From: Treponema ruminis
GTDB lineage: Bacteria; Spirochaetota; Spirochaetia; Treponematales; Treponemataceae
Reading direction: 5' to 3'
DNA length: 64,000 nucleotides
Assembly: GCA_017161305.1 (NCBI GenBank)
Contig: CP031518.1
Coordinates: forward strand, 372,001 to 436,000
This document shows, one piece after another, positions 35,801-43,945 of the stretch. Made by a program: the position numbers and the translations under genes. How positions within the stretch are numbered: position 1 is the first letter of the stretch; the number at the start of each line of letters is the position of its first letter. The notes below the pieces were generated by a model. That model was not told the DNA's origin, ran no database searches, and saw nothing but the letters and a program-made list of their open reading frames with translations.

Positions 35801-36391
35801 CACGTTCTCGCTTCAGGCGAAAATGTCAACGTCATGGTATTCGATACAGAGATGTACTCAAATACAGGTGGACAGGCATCAAAGGCTTCTAACATCGGTG
35901 AAGTATGTCAGTTCGCAGCAGCTGGTAAAGAGATGGGCAAAAAGTCACTCTCTGAAATCGCTATGAGCTACGGCTACGTATACGTTGGACAGATTGCTCT
36001 TGGTGCTAACCCGGCCCAGGCTCTCAAAGTCATCCAGGAAGCCGAAGCTTACAACGGTCCGTCACTCATCATCGGATACGCTCCATGTGAATTGCACGGC
36101 GTTAAGGGCGGCATGAACCACTGTCAGGACGAGATGAAGGCAGCCGTAAAAGCCGGCTACTGGAACCTCTTCAGCTTCAACCCAGCCCTCAAGGCAGAAG
36201 GCAAGAATCCGTTCACCCTCACATCAAAGGCAGGAGACGGTTCTTACCAGAGCTTCTTGAACAACGAGACCCGCTACTCAGCACTTACCCGCAAGTTCCC
36301 AGAGAGAGCTAAGGTCTTGTTCGACCGCAACGAGCAGGCAGCTAAAGCTAAGTTCGAGCATTTGCAGAAGCTGGTTGAACTTTATAAATAA
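32849..36391 (+). CDS. nifJ: Pyruvate:ferredoxin (flavodoxin) oxidoreductase
   Basis: Start at ATG 32849 after GAGGAGATCAAA; 1180 residues, standard for the single-chain enzyme. Order: N-terminal pyrimidine-binding-type domain (GNQAAAHVAYAYTEVAGIYP), the transketolase C-terminal-like and gamma domains, a two-[4Fe-4S] ferredoxin domain (CIQCNNCAFVC near 696 and CMGCGECTTVCP near 752), a further cysteine cluster (CAGCAET near 827), and the thiamine-pyrophosphate domain (GDGWAYDIGFGG near 969, then NTGGQAS). It converts pyruvate and CoA to acetyl-CoA, CO2 and reduced ferredoxin, the key fermentative step. Codon use (many CTC, CGC, AAC) differs from the neighbours, as expected of a very highly expressed gene. 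Confidence 0.95.
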   Translation: MSRKKMSMDGNQAAAHVAYAYTEVAGIYPITPSSPMADWVDNWSANGQKNIFGNKVKVIEMESEAGAAGTVHGSLASGALTTTFTASQGLLLMIPNMYKIAAEQLPCVFHVAARCVATQSLNIFGDHSDVYACRQTGAAMFAESNPQEVMDLAPVAHLAALEGKVAFINFFDGFRTSHEIQKIETWDYADLKEMVNMDAVKAFRDHALNPEHPAMRGSHENGDVFFQHREACNSTYDALPAIVEKYIDKINAKLGTKYGLFDYYGAPDADRVIVAMGSICDVAEEVIDYLTKKGEKVGLIKVHLYRPWMPKKFLEKLPKTAKKVAVLDRTKEPGSLGEPLYLDVAATLREAGLNDVVLTGGRYGLGSKDTPPSSVFAVYTELAKAEPKARFTIGITDDVTNLSLPEVKPAPITSAEGTVECKFWGIGGDGTVGANKDSTKIIGDHTDKYIQAYFQYDSKKTGGITISHLRFGDKPIRSPYYINQADLVACHNQSYIIKGYKMVQDVKDGGTFLINCQWSDEELDKHLPAESKKYIYDHKIKVYTVDAVDIATKIGLGKRTSTVLQSAFFKLANVLPAEEAISYMKEKVVAKFSKKGQDIVDMNCQAIDQGAGALHEVKIPDSWKNPAPDAAKPALKGEKATVDMVEKLMNPIALMDGDNLPVSAFKDIADGQFQLGASAYEKRGTAVNVPEWDSTKCIQCNNCAFVCSHATIRPYLLTDAEAAEVEKNGGKAVDLKPKAGKYKFTLSVSPLDCMGCGECTTVCPVQALTMVPQESRLSEQPAWNYLVANVSKKADSGFGDNTVKGSQFNQPLLEFSGSCAGCAETSYARLITQLFGEHMYISNATGCSSIWGGPAATAPYTINKDSKKGPAWANSLFEDNAEHGLGMYSGQKYIRDNLIEEIQAVVDGDKATQGLKDAFAKFIETKDKTIENAPAADALIAELEKVQCDCVKPILEKKAYLAKKSVWIFGGDGWAYDIGFGGLDHVLASGENVNVMVFDTEMYSNTGGQASKASNIGEVCQFAAAGKEMGKKSLSEIAMSYGYVYVGQIALGANPAQALKVIQEAEAYNGPSLIIGYAPCELHGVKGGMNHCQDEMKAAVKAGYWNLFSFNPALKAEGKNPFTLTSKAGDGSYQSFLNNETRYSALTRKFPERAKVLFDRNEQAAKAKFEHLQKLVELYK

Positions 36392-36399
36392 GCCAGTCG

Positions 36400-36446
36400 A
36401 GTTTTCATTGGGGTAGTTGCCCCAGTGGGAAGTAAAATGCGAAAAC
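36400..36446 (+). repeat. Dispersed intergenic repeat, copy 1
   Basis: GTTTTCATTGGGGTAGTTGC followed by CCCAGTGGGAAGTAAAATGC and GAAAA recurs at 37690-37738 with small differences (TTTTCATTGAGGTTGTTACC, CCAGTGGGGGAAGTAAATGC, GGAAAA). GGGG and CCCC form a small hairpin in copy 1. Both copies are intergenic and on the same strand, flanking the HU-like gene and the tandem repeat. Confidence 0.65.
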
Positions 36447-36506
36447 GCCCCTTGCTAGTTAGAGAAGCTTGCTTCTCCGATTTCCTTGCGAGGGGCGTGT
36501 TTTTTT
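36446..36506 (+). terminator. Terminator downstream of pyruvate:ferredoxin oxidoreductase
   Basis: CGCCCCTTGC (36446-36455) pairs with GCGAGGGGCG (36488-36497) around an inner hairpin GAGAAGCTTGCTTCTC. A TGTTTTTTT run follows on the plus strand. Confidence 0.8.
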
Positions 36507-36523
36507 GCCGAAAGACAGCTCTT

Positions 36524-37288
36524 CTATGCTATCGTTACGGTTTCAGATAAGCCCTCCCTTGCAGTTTTTGTGAGTTCATCCTTCTTAAGGTAATATGTCC
36601 TTACAAGAATCCTGAATTCTGCTCCGCTCTCCAATTCATCGGGAAGGAAGAATTCGAGATTTTTACCAGCATTCCTTGTAATAATCGGACACGGAATCCA
36701 TGTGCTTTCGTCCTGAACAGGCTCCTTGTTTTCGTTCAGAGGACACAGGAAGACTCCGCCTTTTTCTCCGTCGATTTTCAGCCTTTCGCCATCAAGGTGT
36801 ACGGATTTTCCCTTGCTGAGAATTCCGTCCGCCTTGCCGGTTAAAAGGTTGATGACCGACGTTATTAGTGGTGAAGTGTCTGCAACGGAGATTTCCTTTA
36901 TGCTGACCTTTGAGAGTGCAGAATTGGCAATCTGGCTCGGCGTGAACTTTGCCGTGAAAAGCTGCTTTTCGCCGGGGTCAAAGGTCTTGCCGTTGTACCT
37001 GCCCTGGATGGAAGGATACATCGTTCCCAGGTCGAGCACGTTCACTGACTCACCGCGGGAAAGGGCCTCAAGAATTTCTTCCTTGAGGAATCCTGCGGTC
37101 TGCTGCAATGAAAGCTCGTTTGTTCCTGCCTTGCGCTTCTGAATCCGGGCGATGAGCGTGTTTGTATCGATTGTGTTACGCTCAAACTTTCCGTAGAAAT
37201 TGCGCCCGTTGGAAAGCTTGTTTGCATAAAGAGTGATTTTTCCGCTTCCGTCGGAATCCAAAAATTTTGTAGTAAGCTTTTCAGCCAT
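36524..37288 (-). CDS. HU-like/DUF4469 DNA-binding protein
   Basis: The protein has 254 residues. The first 130 residues resemble the IHF/HU-like domain of Bacteroidetes-type HU-related proteins (NTLIARIQKRKAGTNELSLQ, LKEEILEALSRGESVNVLDL). The remaining part fits a DUF4469-type beta domain (VHLDGERLKIDGEKGGVFLC, EFRILVRTYYLKKDE). Such two-domain proteins are abundant DNA-associated proteins of uncertain purpose. The start has AAGGACAG upstream. A 23-bp tandem repeat begins 200 bases upstream of it. Confidence 0.7.
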   Translation of the reverse strand: MAEKLTTKFLDSDGSGKITLYANKLSNGRNFYGKFERNTIDTNTLIARIQKRKAGTNELSLQQTAGFLKEEILEALSRGESVNVLDLGTMYPSIQGRYNGKTFDPGEKQLFTAKFTPSQIANSALSKVSIKEISVADTSPLITSVINLLTGKADGILSKGKSVHLDGERLKIDGEKGGVFLCPLNENKEPVQDESTWIPCPIITRNAGKNLEFFLPDELESGAEFRILVRTYYLKKDELTKTAREGLSETVTIA

Positions 37289-37490
37289 ATTACTGTCCTT
37301 GCCTGACTTACAGGCTTGCCAAAGTTTTTTAAGGTCAACGACCCTGTATCAGTAAAGATAACAGAAAAAAATCCTGTGATTTGTAGAAGTTTGTCTACAA
37401 AAGCTTTTATCCATGCTGATAGAATAAAGGTACAGCAAAAAAACGCTGATAAAACTAGTAGTTTAGTTAGTCTACAAAAGTGCACACTGT

Positions 37491-37674
37491 CAGTCAGAGA
37501 GACGTGGAGTTGGCAGTCAGAGAGACGTGGAGTTGGCAGTCAGAGAGACGCGGAGTTGTCAGTCAGAGAGACGCGGAGTTGTCAGTCAGAGAGACGCAGA
37601 GTTGGCAGTCAGCATGACGTGGAGTTGGCAGTCAGAAAGACGCGGAGTTGTCAGTCAGAGAGACGTGGAATTAT
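37491..37674. repeat. 23-bp minisatellite, eight units
   Basis: Eight units of 23 bases start at 37491, 37514, 37537, 37560, 37583, 37606, 37629 and 37652. Each begins CAGTCAGAGAGACG (with a few changes) and ends in GGAGTTGG or GGAGTTGT. Units alternate between T and C at position 15 and between G and T at the end. As 23 is not a multiple of three, the long frame read across it is not a gene. The gene-free stretch 37289-37782 holds this array and one dispersed repeat. Confidence 0.9.
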
Positions 37675-37689
37675 AAGTAAGCAAGTTGA

Positions 37690-37738
37690 TTTTTCATTGA
37701 GGTTGTTACCCCAGTGGGGGAAGTAAATGCGGAAAAAC
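37690..37738 (+). repeat. Dispersed intergenic repeat, copy 2
   Basis: This is the second copy of the element at 36400-36446, with shared TTTTCATTG, GTTG/ACCCCAGTGGG and AAGTAAATGCGGAAAA blocks. It lies directly after the 23-bp tandem array. In copy 1 a terminator follows; here a short AACTCC...GAATTCCC segment follows without a clear terminator. Confidence 0.65.
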
Positions 37739-37782
37739 TCCTTTCGTGAAAGAGAATTCCCTGTTTAGTTATGAAAAAATTA

Positions 37783-38103
37783 TTAAAGATATTTATTGCT
37801 CAACGTTTTTATTATTTCTGTTTGTGAAATAGAAAATTCATTTATTAGTTTTTGTATGAGAATTTTATTTTCTTCTTTCTCGTAAAAATCTGGCAGAAAC
37901 AATAGATATGATTCTATGCGTAATGCATCGGCAATCTTGGAAATAGTCTCTGGAGAGGGCCATTTATTTCCGCGTTCGATATCACTCAAAAAAGGGATAG
38001 AAATTCCCGCATCAAAGGCTAGATCAGCTTGAGACATATTCTTTATATCCCGGAATCGTTTGATATTTTTTGCGAGAGTTTCTCTTATTGAATCGCCAGC
38101 CAT
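37783..38103 (-). CDS. XRE-family transcriptional regulator
   Basis: The protein has 106 residues. Residues about 8-65 are a Cro/C1-type helix-turn-helix (LAKNIKRFRDIKNMSQADLA, then AGISIPFLSDIERGNKWPS). The C-terminal 35 residues are helical, perhaps for dimerisation. The start has AAAGGATTAGTA upstream. A perfect inverted repeat lies in its own leader, so autoregulation is likely. It is divergent from the surface-protein genes that begin at 38266 and probably controls them. Confidence 0.85.
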   Translation of the reverse strand: MAGDSIRETLAKNIKRFRDIKNMSQADLAFDAGISIPFLSDIERGNKWPSPETISKIADALRIESYLLFLPDFYEKEENKILIQKLINEFSISQTEIIKTLSNKYL

Positions 38104-38111
38104 TACTAATC

Positions 38112-38139
38112 CTTTTAGATAATTGATTTTATCTAAAAG
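38112..38139. promoter_or_regulatory. Palindromic operator of the XRE regulator
   Basis: CTTTTAGATAA (38112-38122) and TTATCTAAAAG (38129-38139) are perfect inverted arms of 11 bp around TTGATT. The repeat starts nine bases before the regulator's ATG, overlapping its ribosome binding site, and lies in the divergent gap shared with the CsgG-like gene. Its size and place fit an autoregulatory site. Confidence 0.7.
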
Positions 38140-38265
38140 ATTGACGGGTAAACAAACATCAGATAGAATGAGCTATAACATATTATTAGATGTTGTTATA
38201 AATATTATCATTTTGCCGTGAATTATTTATAAGTGGCATGGTGACATTTGAGAAAATATTGAAGT

Positions 38266-39198
38266 ATGTCTATCAAAAAGAAATCTTTTACAGGATTCAT
38301 GTTATTCCTGCTTGCAATTGCTCTTCCATGTTTCTCTGAAAATGGTATAGACGAAACGCTTGTTGATGTCAGTTCTGATATTTGTTCTGTTTGCTCTCAA
38401 AATGAAATAATTGCAGTATTAGATTTTAATGCAGAAACAGTTGATATGAGTAATTATCTTTCTAATTCTCTTGCGTCAAATCTTTCTCAAAATGGGAAAG
38501 TTCGTGTTGTGACTAGACAGCACATGGATAAAATAGAAAAAGAACTTGATTTTCAAATGAGTGGCTATGTCAGTGATTCTACAGCTCTTTCAATTTGTGA
38601 AAGACTTGGTGCAAAAGCCATTATCTTTGGACAATTTGAAGAACTTGAAAATCAATATACTTTACAAGTTAAAGTACTTGATGTTGAGACTGCGGCTTAT
38701 AATCTTTTCAAGTTCTATAAAATTGCACGTTCACCTAAAACCGAACAACTTCTAGGAAGAGCCGCAACTTATCGTAAGTCTGCTTTTGGTATTATTGCAG
38801 AAACAAACAAGAACTGTATAGAGATGATTGCTCCTGCTGGTGGAATAAGCTTCGATTACAGCTTGTCTCGCAAGTTTTCGATAGGGGTAAAAGCATTCTT
38901 AAGCTACGATATAAATGGAAAAAATAGCGATGATAATACGGCTGTGACTTTTGAGCCGTTAGGTTCTTTTCGAGTGTACACGACTTCACCAATCGGGGAT
39001 TCTAGTTCCGGCATGTTTATTGAAGGCTTGTTCGGCGGAGCAGTTTTATTTATAAATGATGAAACAAAAACTGTACCGAGTGCGGGGATTTCTCTGGGAA
39101 TTCGACAGCCGTTTGGTGCAACATTCATTGAACCATATTTACGTGTTGGTTATCCGTATTTGTTTGGTGCGGGATTGCAGTTCGGCTTGAGATTCTAG
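38266..39198 (+). CDS. Exported CsgG-like protein with beta-barrel-like C-terminus
   Basis: The protein has 310 residues with a signal peptide (TGFMLFLLAIALPCFS). The first half of the mature chain shows the CsgG/LpoB-like pattern: IIAVLDFNAETVDMSNYLSN, then VRVVTRQHMDKIEKEL, then LGAKAIIFGQFEELENQYTL. The second half has amphipathic beta strands with glycine turns (ISFDYSLSRKFSIGVKAFLS, then a C-terminal FGAGLQFGLRF ending in Phe), as in outer-membrane beta barrels. It is first of three genes separated by about ten bases, so it heads a surface-protein operon. Confidence 0.7.
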   Translation: MSIKKKSFTGFMLFLLAIALPCFSENGIDETLVDVSSDICSVCSQNEIIAVLDFNAETVDMSNYLSNSLASNLSQNGKVRVVTRQHMDKIEKELDFQMSGYVSDSTALSICERLGAKAIIFGQFEELENQYTLQVKVLDVETAAYNLFKFYKIARSPKTEQLLGRAATYRKSAFGIIAETNKNCIEMIAPAGGISFDYSLSRKFSIGVKAFLSYDINGKNSDDNTAVTFEPLGSFRVYTTSPIGDSSSGMFIEGLFGGAVLFINDETKTVPSAGISLGIRQPFGATFIEPYLRVGYPYLFGAGLQFGLRF

Positions 39199-39208
39199 GA
39201 GACTGCTG

Positions 39209-40591
39209 ATGAAAAATAAAAATTTCTATATATGCCTTGTTTCTATTTTATACCTTGTGAGTTTATTTATATCATGTACGAATCCATTTTATATAAAGGC
39301 ATCGGGATTGTATGAAGTCTCATTCGTAACAAATGGCGGAACTGAGCTTGAAACTATTCGTACTACTTGCATAAAAGAACTTCCTGTGTCAGAAAAAGAA
39401 GATTGTATACTTGAAGGTTGGTATGATAATGCATCTTTTTCAGGATCTCCTGTGTCTTTTCCGTTTGAAACTGAAAATGATACCACACTTTATGCAAAAT
39501 GGAAAAAAATCGTCTTTACTGTAAGTTTTGAGACAAATTGCGAAACGGAACTGGCACCTTATAAAGCTAATTGTGTAAAAACTTCACCAGTTGTGAGTAA
39601 AGCGGATTATATTCTTGTTGGTTGGTTTACTTCGTCAGATTTTAAGGGAACTCCCGTTTCTTTCCCATATACCTTAAGTGCCGATACAAAATTATATGCA
39701 AAATGGGCACAATCGGTATTTACAGTAACTTTTGAGACGAATTGTGATGCTGAGATTGCGGCATACAAGACTGACATAATAGAAGCTGTAGCGGATATAA
39801 GCAAAGAAGATTATGTGCTTGTAGGCTGGTATACTTCTTCAGATTTCAACGGTACCCCCATTTCTTTTCCATATTCTTTAACTTCAGATACAACGCTTTA
39901 TGCTAAATGGGCTCAATCAGTATTTACCGTAAAATTTGTGACCAATTGTGATGTTGAGATTGCTCCATACAAAACTGACTCAATTACAAGTGCACCGATT
40001 ATAGAGCGAAAAGGTTATGAAATTGTTGGCTGGTATACCACACAAAATTTCTCAGGTAAAGCAATAACTTTTCCTTATTCTGTGACTAAAAACACAACAC
40101 TTTATGCAAAATGGAAAGAAGCGGCTTTCTTGGTAAATTTTGAGACAAATGGCGGCTCCGAGATTTCTGCTTATACGACTTCACGAATAGAATCTGCACC
40201 AATAACTTCTCGTGATAATTATATTTTTGATGGATGGTATATAAATCCTGATTTTAAGGGAACTGCTATCAGCTATCCATTTCCTATAACACAGAATATT
40301 ACTTTGTATGCGAAATGGATAAAGAAAACAGAAGTTACTGTCATTTTTTATGATGATACTAAGAAAATCAAAATTAGCATTGATGATAAAGAAGAAAGAC
40401 AACTAAAAATAAGTGCTTCAGAAGGATTTGAGTCATACAAATGGATTTGTGATGATACCGTATTGTCAAACGATTCTAATTGCATCACCTTGACCAATCT
40501 GTCAGCTGGCTATCATTTAATTACAGTTACTGTACAAGATAATGACGGAAAAACTGTATCGAGCTACATAAAAATAAGGAAAACAGAATAG
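39209..40591 (+). CDS. Surface lipoprotein with five InlB-type B repeats
   Basis: The protein has 460 residues and a lipoprotein signal ending SLFISC (cysteine near residue 23). Five repeats of about 68 residues follow (Listeria-Bacteroides/InlB B type), each with the pattern F-x-T-N-x-x-x-E, then GWYxxxxFxG and a closing TTLYAKW. After residue 380 there is a different beta domain (ITLTNLSAGYHLITVTVQDN) that resembles a PKD or Ig-like fold. Such repeats act as surface stalks or adhesins. It is probably anchored to the outer membrane surface. The ribosome binding site TAGGAGACTG lies right behind the previous gene. Confidence 0.82.
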   Translation: MKNKNFYICLVSILYLVSLFISCTNPFYIKASGLYEVSFVTNGGTELETIRTTCIKELPVSEKEDCILEGWYDNASFSGSPVSFPFETENDTTLYAKWKKIVFTVSFETNCETELAPYKANCVKTSPVVSKADYILVGWFTSSDFKGTPVSFPYTLSADTKLYAKWAQSVFTVTFETNCDAEIAAYKTDIIEAVADISKEDYVLVGWYTSSDFNGTPISFPYSLTSDTTLYAKWAQSVFTVKFVTNCDVEIAPYKTDSITSAPIIERKGYEIVGWYTTQNFSGKAITFPYSVTKNTTLYAKWKEAAFLVNFETNGGSEISAYTTSRIESAPITSRDNYIFDGWYINPDFKGTAISYPFPITQNITLYAKWIKKTEVTVIFYDDTKKIKISIDDKEERQLKISASEGFESYKWICDDTVLSNDSNCITLTNLSAGYHLITVTVQDNDGKTVSSYIKIRKTE

Positions 40592-40602
40592 GAGATAAAA
40601 CT

Positions 40603-43341
40603 ATGAACAGAACTACCTGGAAATACTTTTTATCAATTCTTTTAATTTCTTTATTTACTTTTTCCAGTTGTAATTTTCTTGGAGAAAATTTGCAGGAGTC
40701 AGAAACAAACAGTGAATCTAGGGGTGTGAAAATTTGTCTGAATTTTGGTAGCAGCAGACAGATAATGCCGTCAAATTATTTGGTAGCTGAATATAATCTC
40801 AGAGGAACATTTAATTCAAAAGAAACCGTATGGACTTATGATTCTCTTTCAAAGCTCCATAGTGCAACTCTCTATTTGAATTATGGAGAATGGTCTTTTA
40901 CTCTTGAAGCTTATGCAAACAGCAAATTAATTGCTTCTGATACAATTTCCAGAACAATTTCTGATACAACAAACACTTTGACTTTTGAGTACAAGGTAAG
41001 TGAATTAAACTATTCAGCAGGTTCAGGAAATATTTCTGTTTCAGTTAGTTTTCCGATAGATAAAAAAGTTTCATCTGTCACAGCTGCTCTTTATACAACA
41101 GAAAATCTGACAACTCCTATTTCAAACACATCTACAACATACACGACATTCACAACTGACAATGCAACAAGAAATTATATTGTAAATTATACAAAAGATG
41201 CAGTTTCTTCAGGTTCTTATTATTTGATTTTTAAGTTTTATCAGAATAATATTGAAGATAGTATAGGAATATGGCGTGACCTTGTTTGTGTTGCAAATGG
41301 ATGCTTAAGCAGCGGAGAATCGACCGTTACAGAATTCAATGAGCTATATTTTATCAATTACCATTTAAATGGAATTTCTTTTAAATCTTCTTATGTAGTT
41401 CCTGCAAGCTTTAATAAGAGTCAGAGCATAACTCTTCCTACTGCTGAGAATATGGATCAAACAAATCTTTCCTTTACAGGATGGTATGAAACTGCGGATT
41501 TTTCTGGAGATAGAATTACCAACTGGACTTATGATTCAAAAACGGCAGATGTAAATCTTTATGCAAAGAATACTGCAATCGTTGCTTTCAATATGAATAA
41601 TTATGGAACTCAGATTGAAAGTCAGACAGTTCTGTATGGATCAAAGCCTTCGGAGCCAACTAAGCCTGAAAGTAATACAATGTTCTTTAAGGGCTGGTTT
41701 ACTGATGAAGCTCTTACACAAAAATATAATTTTAATTCTGTTCTGACTGCAAACAAAGTTTTATATGCAAAATGGGTAGATTTGCCATCTTACTGGTCTT
41801 GGACTTATCCGACAAGTACACCTACATTGACTTGGGAAGGAAAAGGAACTCAGGCTGAACCATATATCATTATGAATGCCCAGGAATTGGCAGACCTTGC
41901 TTACATGGTCAATAATTTTACAACTTATTCTGGAACATATTTTGTACTAGGCACAGATATTGAATTGAATTATGGAAAAACAGTAACTGGTGTTGATGAT
42001 ACATTAAATAACTGGATACCGATTGGAAATACAACTTCTAATTTTGCTGGAAACTTTGATGGAAATGGAAAGAAGATTAAAGGATTGTATATTAATGATA
42101 ATTCATTGGAAAATGTCGGATTATTTGGAATTGGAAAAGCTCCTAATAATTTGACGATTGACAGTGGATATGTAACTGCAAATGCCACTTATGCTGGTGG
42201 CGTGATTGGGTATTCGAAGTCTGCAATTGAAAATTGTATTAACAAAGTTGCTATGAATAACAGCAAAGTTGACAGCTATCTTGGTGGTATTGCTGGTTAT
42301 GGAAGTACTTTTAAGAATTGTGAAAACACAGGTGTATTATCTGGATTAAATGTTGCAGGTATAGCGGGACAGGGGAGTGTTTTTGATAAGTGTATTAATA
42401 AGGGAGAAATTAGTGCGACGGGAAAAACTTGTGGAGGTATAGCATCTAATCGTAGTTCTGGTTCCACATCATTAGAAATAAAAGATTGCGTAAATACTAC
42501 AAATCTTTCATCTCAAGGGGATTATGCTGGAGGACTTTTTGGTTATTTCAGCTATGATTTTTCCGTAGGGAATAGTTATGATAATAGGAATATTTCTATT
42601 ATCATAACAAATTCTAGTAATTTTGGAAAAATTACTGGATTAAAATATATTGGAGGTATTATTTCATATGTATCTTCAGAAGTTACTGGTTCTGATAAAT
42701 ATAATAGGACAGTAAGTAATATAATTATTTCAAATATTACTTCTACAGGAGACATCGAAACTCAAAATGGAACAAGTATTGGTGGAATTTGTGGATATAT
42801 TAATCTAATAGGTCATAAAACACGAAACAATATAATAAAGAACTGCGTATATGATGCATCTATTCGATTTTCTGACTCTGACATAAATTCTTATTTGGGT
42901 GGAATTTGTGGAAATATGTATGGAATTGAAATATTAAATAGTTTTGCAGCTGGAATAATAGAAAATTCATCTTCGCATAATACGATTGGAGGAATAGTAG
43001 GTTCTAGAAAAATTTCGAGTGCAATAAAAAATTGTTATGCAAGGATGAAAATGACTTCCACAGTTAATATTTCACTTAATGGAATTGGAGGAAGTGGATT
43101 ACTCAATTGTTTCTATGTCGCAGGTATAGGAGCCACACGAGCAACAGGTTCTTCTTATGAAACAAGTATCGGTGCTGTCACATCTGCTACAGACTCTGTT
43201 TTCCCTGTTAATAATTCAACTTTACTTTATAATGGAACACTATGTGAAGTTTTAAATGCATATAGAATAGACAATGATACGGACAATTCTTATAAAGAAT
43301 GGGTTGTAGGTTCAGACGGATGGCCAACTTTTGCTGAATAA
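40603..43341 (+). CDS. Large surface lipoprotein with InlB-type and GLUG repeats
   Basis: The protein has 912 residues and a lipoprotein signal with SLFTFSSC near residue 23. Residues about 245-395 hold two InlB B-type repeats (FTGWYETADFSGD, then FKGWFTDEALTQKYNF and LYAKW). From about 430 to the end it is a beta-helix-like region with GLUG-type motifs, NVGLFGIGKAPNNLTI, YAGGVIGYSKSAIENC, YLGGIAGYGSTFKNC and others, as found in bacterial adhesins. It follows the InlB-repeat gene by 11 bases and completes the locus. The 3' end has a low-complexity Asn/Ile-rich composition. Likely surface-exposed ligand binding. Confidence 0.82.
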   Translation: MNRTTWKYFLSILLISLFTFSSCNFLGENLQESETNSESRGVKICLNFGSSRQIMPSNYLVAEYNLRGTFNSKETVWTYDSLSKLHSATLYLNYGEWSFTLEAYANSKLIASDTISRTISDTTNTLTFEYKVSELNYSAGSGNISVSVSFPIDKKVSSVTAALYTTENLTTPISNTSTTYTTFTTDNATRNYIVNYTKDAVSSGSYYLIFKFYQNNIEDSIGIWRDLVCVANGCLSSGESTVTEFNELYFINYHLNGISFKSSYVVPASFNKSQSITLPTAENMDQTNLSFTGWYETADFSGDRITNWTYDSKTADVNLYAKNTAIVAFNMNNYGTQIESQTVLYGSKPSEPTKPESNTMFFKGWFTDEALTQKYNFNSVLTANKVLYAKWVDLPSYWSWTYPTSTPTLTWEGKGTQAEPYIIMNAQELADLAYMVNNFTTYSGTYFVLGTDIELNYGKTVTGVDDTLNNWIPIGNTTSNFAGNFDGNGKKIKGLYINDNSLENVGLFGIGKAPNNLTIDSGYVTANATYAGGVIGYSKSAIENCINKVAMNNSKVDSYLGGIAGYGSTFKNCENTGVLSGLNVAGIAGQGSVFDKCINKGEISATGKTCGGIASNRSSGSTSLEIKDCVNTTNLSSQGDYAGGLFGYFSYDFSVGNSYDNRNISIIITNSSNFGKITGLKYIGGIISYVSSEVTGSDKYNRTVSNIIISNITSTGDIETQNGTSIGGICGYINLIGHKTRNNIIKNCVYDASIRFSDSDINSYLGGICGNMYGIEILNSFAAGIIENSSSHNTIGGIVGSRKISSAIKNCYARMKMTSTVNISLNGIGGSGLLNCFYVAGIGATRATGSSYETSIGAVTSATDSVFPVNNSTLLYNGTLCEVLNAYRIDNDTDNSYKEWVVGSDGWPTFAE

Positions 43342-43391
43342 ATTATATATTGCGCAAATGCTTATAAATTCATTTTTTATCTTATTTTTTG

Positions 43392-43478
43392 TTGACGTTA
43401 TATATTCTGTATGGTTATATTTAAAATTAAGGGAGGTCACTTATGGCCAACTTTTTGAATCACCCGAATCTTATCTAG
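43392..43478 (+). promoter_or_regulatory. Promoter and 11-codon open reading frame
   Basis: TTGACG (43392-43397), a 17-base spacer and TTATAT (43415-43420) with an extended TG make a good promoter. Beyond it GGGAGG (43431-43436) sits seven bases before ATG 43443, which encodes MANFLNHPNLI and stops at 43478. It could be a leader peptide or the 5' remnant of a lost gene. The stretch 43342-43717 holds no other gene that I can support. Confidence 0.45.
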
Positions 43479-43717
43479 GAGGTCTCTTCTTCTAGGTTGC
43501 CAAATTAGGGTACAAGGGGATAGTAAAAAATCTCAAAGCGATTACAATTTTCTTGAAAATCAAAGAGACTGATGGGAAGGAAGATTGCCCGAAAGGATAA
43601 TACGAAATCAAGTTTTGGCTGTTTTGATTTAAGGCTGGGCTAAGAATCAGAAGAAATAAGATACTTGAGTACTCCCCATCTTTTTTATAAAAATAATTGT
43701 TTAGGAAGTTTTTTATA

Positions 43718-43945
43718 ATGGCATTTACAGACACTATTAAAAAAGAGGCTTTTTCAAGGGCTAAAGACAAATGTGAAAAATGTGGAAAACAATTAGTTTG
43801 GACAAATCATAACGAAGGTGAACGTGGAGCATGGCAAGCGCATCATAAAACTTCGGTATCGGCTGGAGGAAAAGATTATCTGTCAAATTGTATGATTTTA
43901 TGTTTAGATTGTCATAAGAAGACTAGAACTTATGGTAGTCATTAA
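43718..43945 (+). CDS. Small HNH endonuclease-like protein
   Basis: I start at ATG 43718 (AGGAAG upstream), giving 75 residues; an earlier in-frame ATG at 43697 lacks a site. The whole protein is an HNH domain: CEKCG near residues 19-23, AHHKTS near 43-48 (the catalytic histidines), asparagine in YLSNCMILC, and CLDCHKK near 62-68. Four cysteines build the zinc knuckle. Such small HNH proteins nick or cut DNA in restriction, phage and mobile settings. It is not overlapping the SIR2-type gene; 197 bases lie between them. Confidence 0.75.
   Translation: MAFTDTIKKEAFSRAKDKCEKCGKQLVWTNHNEGERGAWQAHHKTSVSAGGKDYLSNCMILCLDCHKKTRTYGSH

Noticed and set aside
37491-37674. CRISPR array
   Set aside because: The 23-bp units are contiguous with no spacers, and no cas genes are present.
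37316-37726. 136-residue reading frame across the 23-bp repeat
   Set aside because: The repeat is not a multiple of three and the frame is only a by-product of the array.
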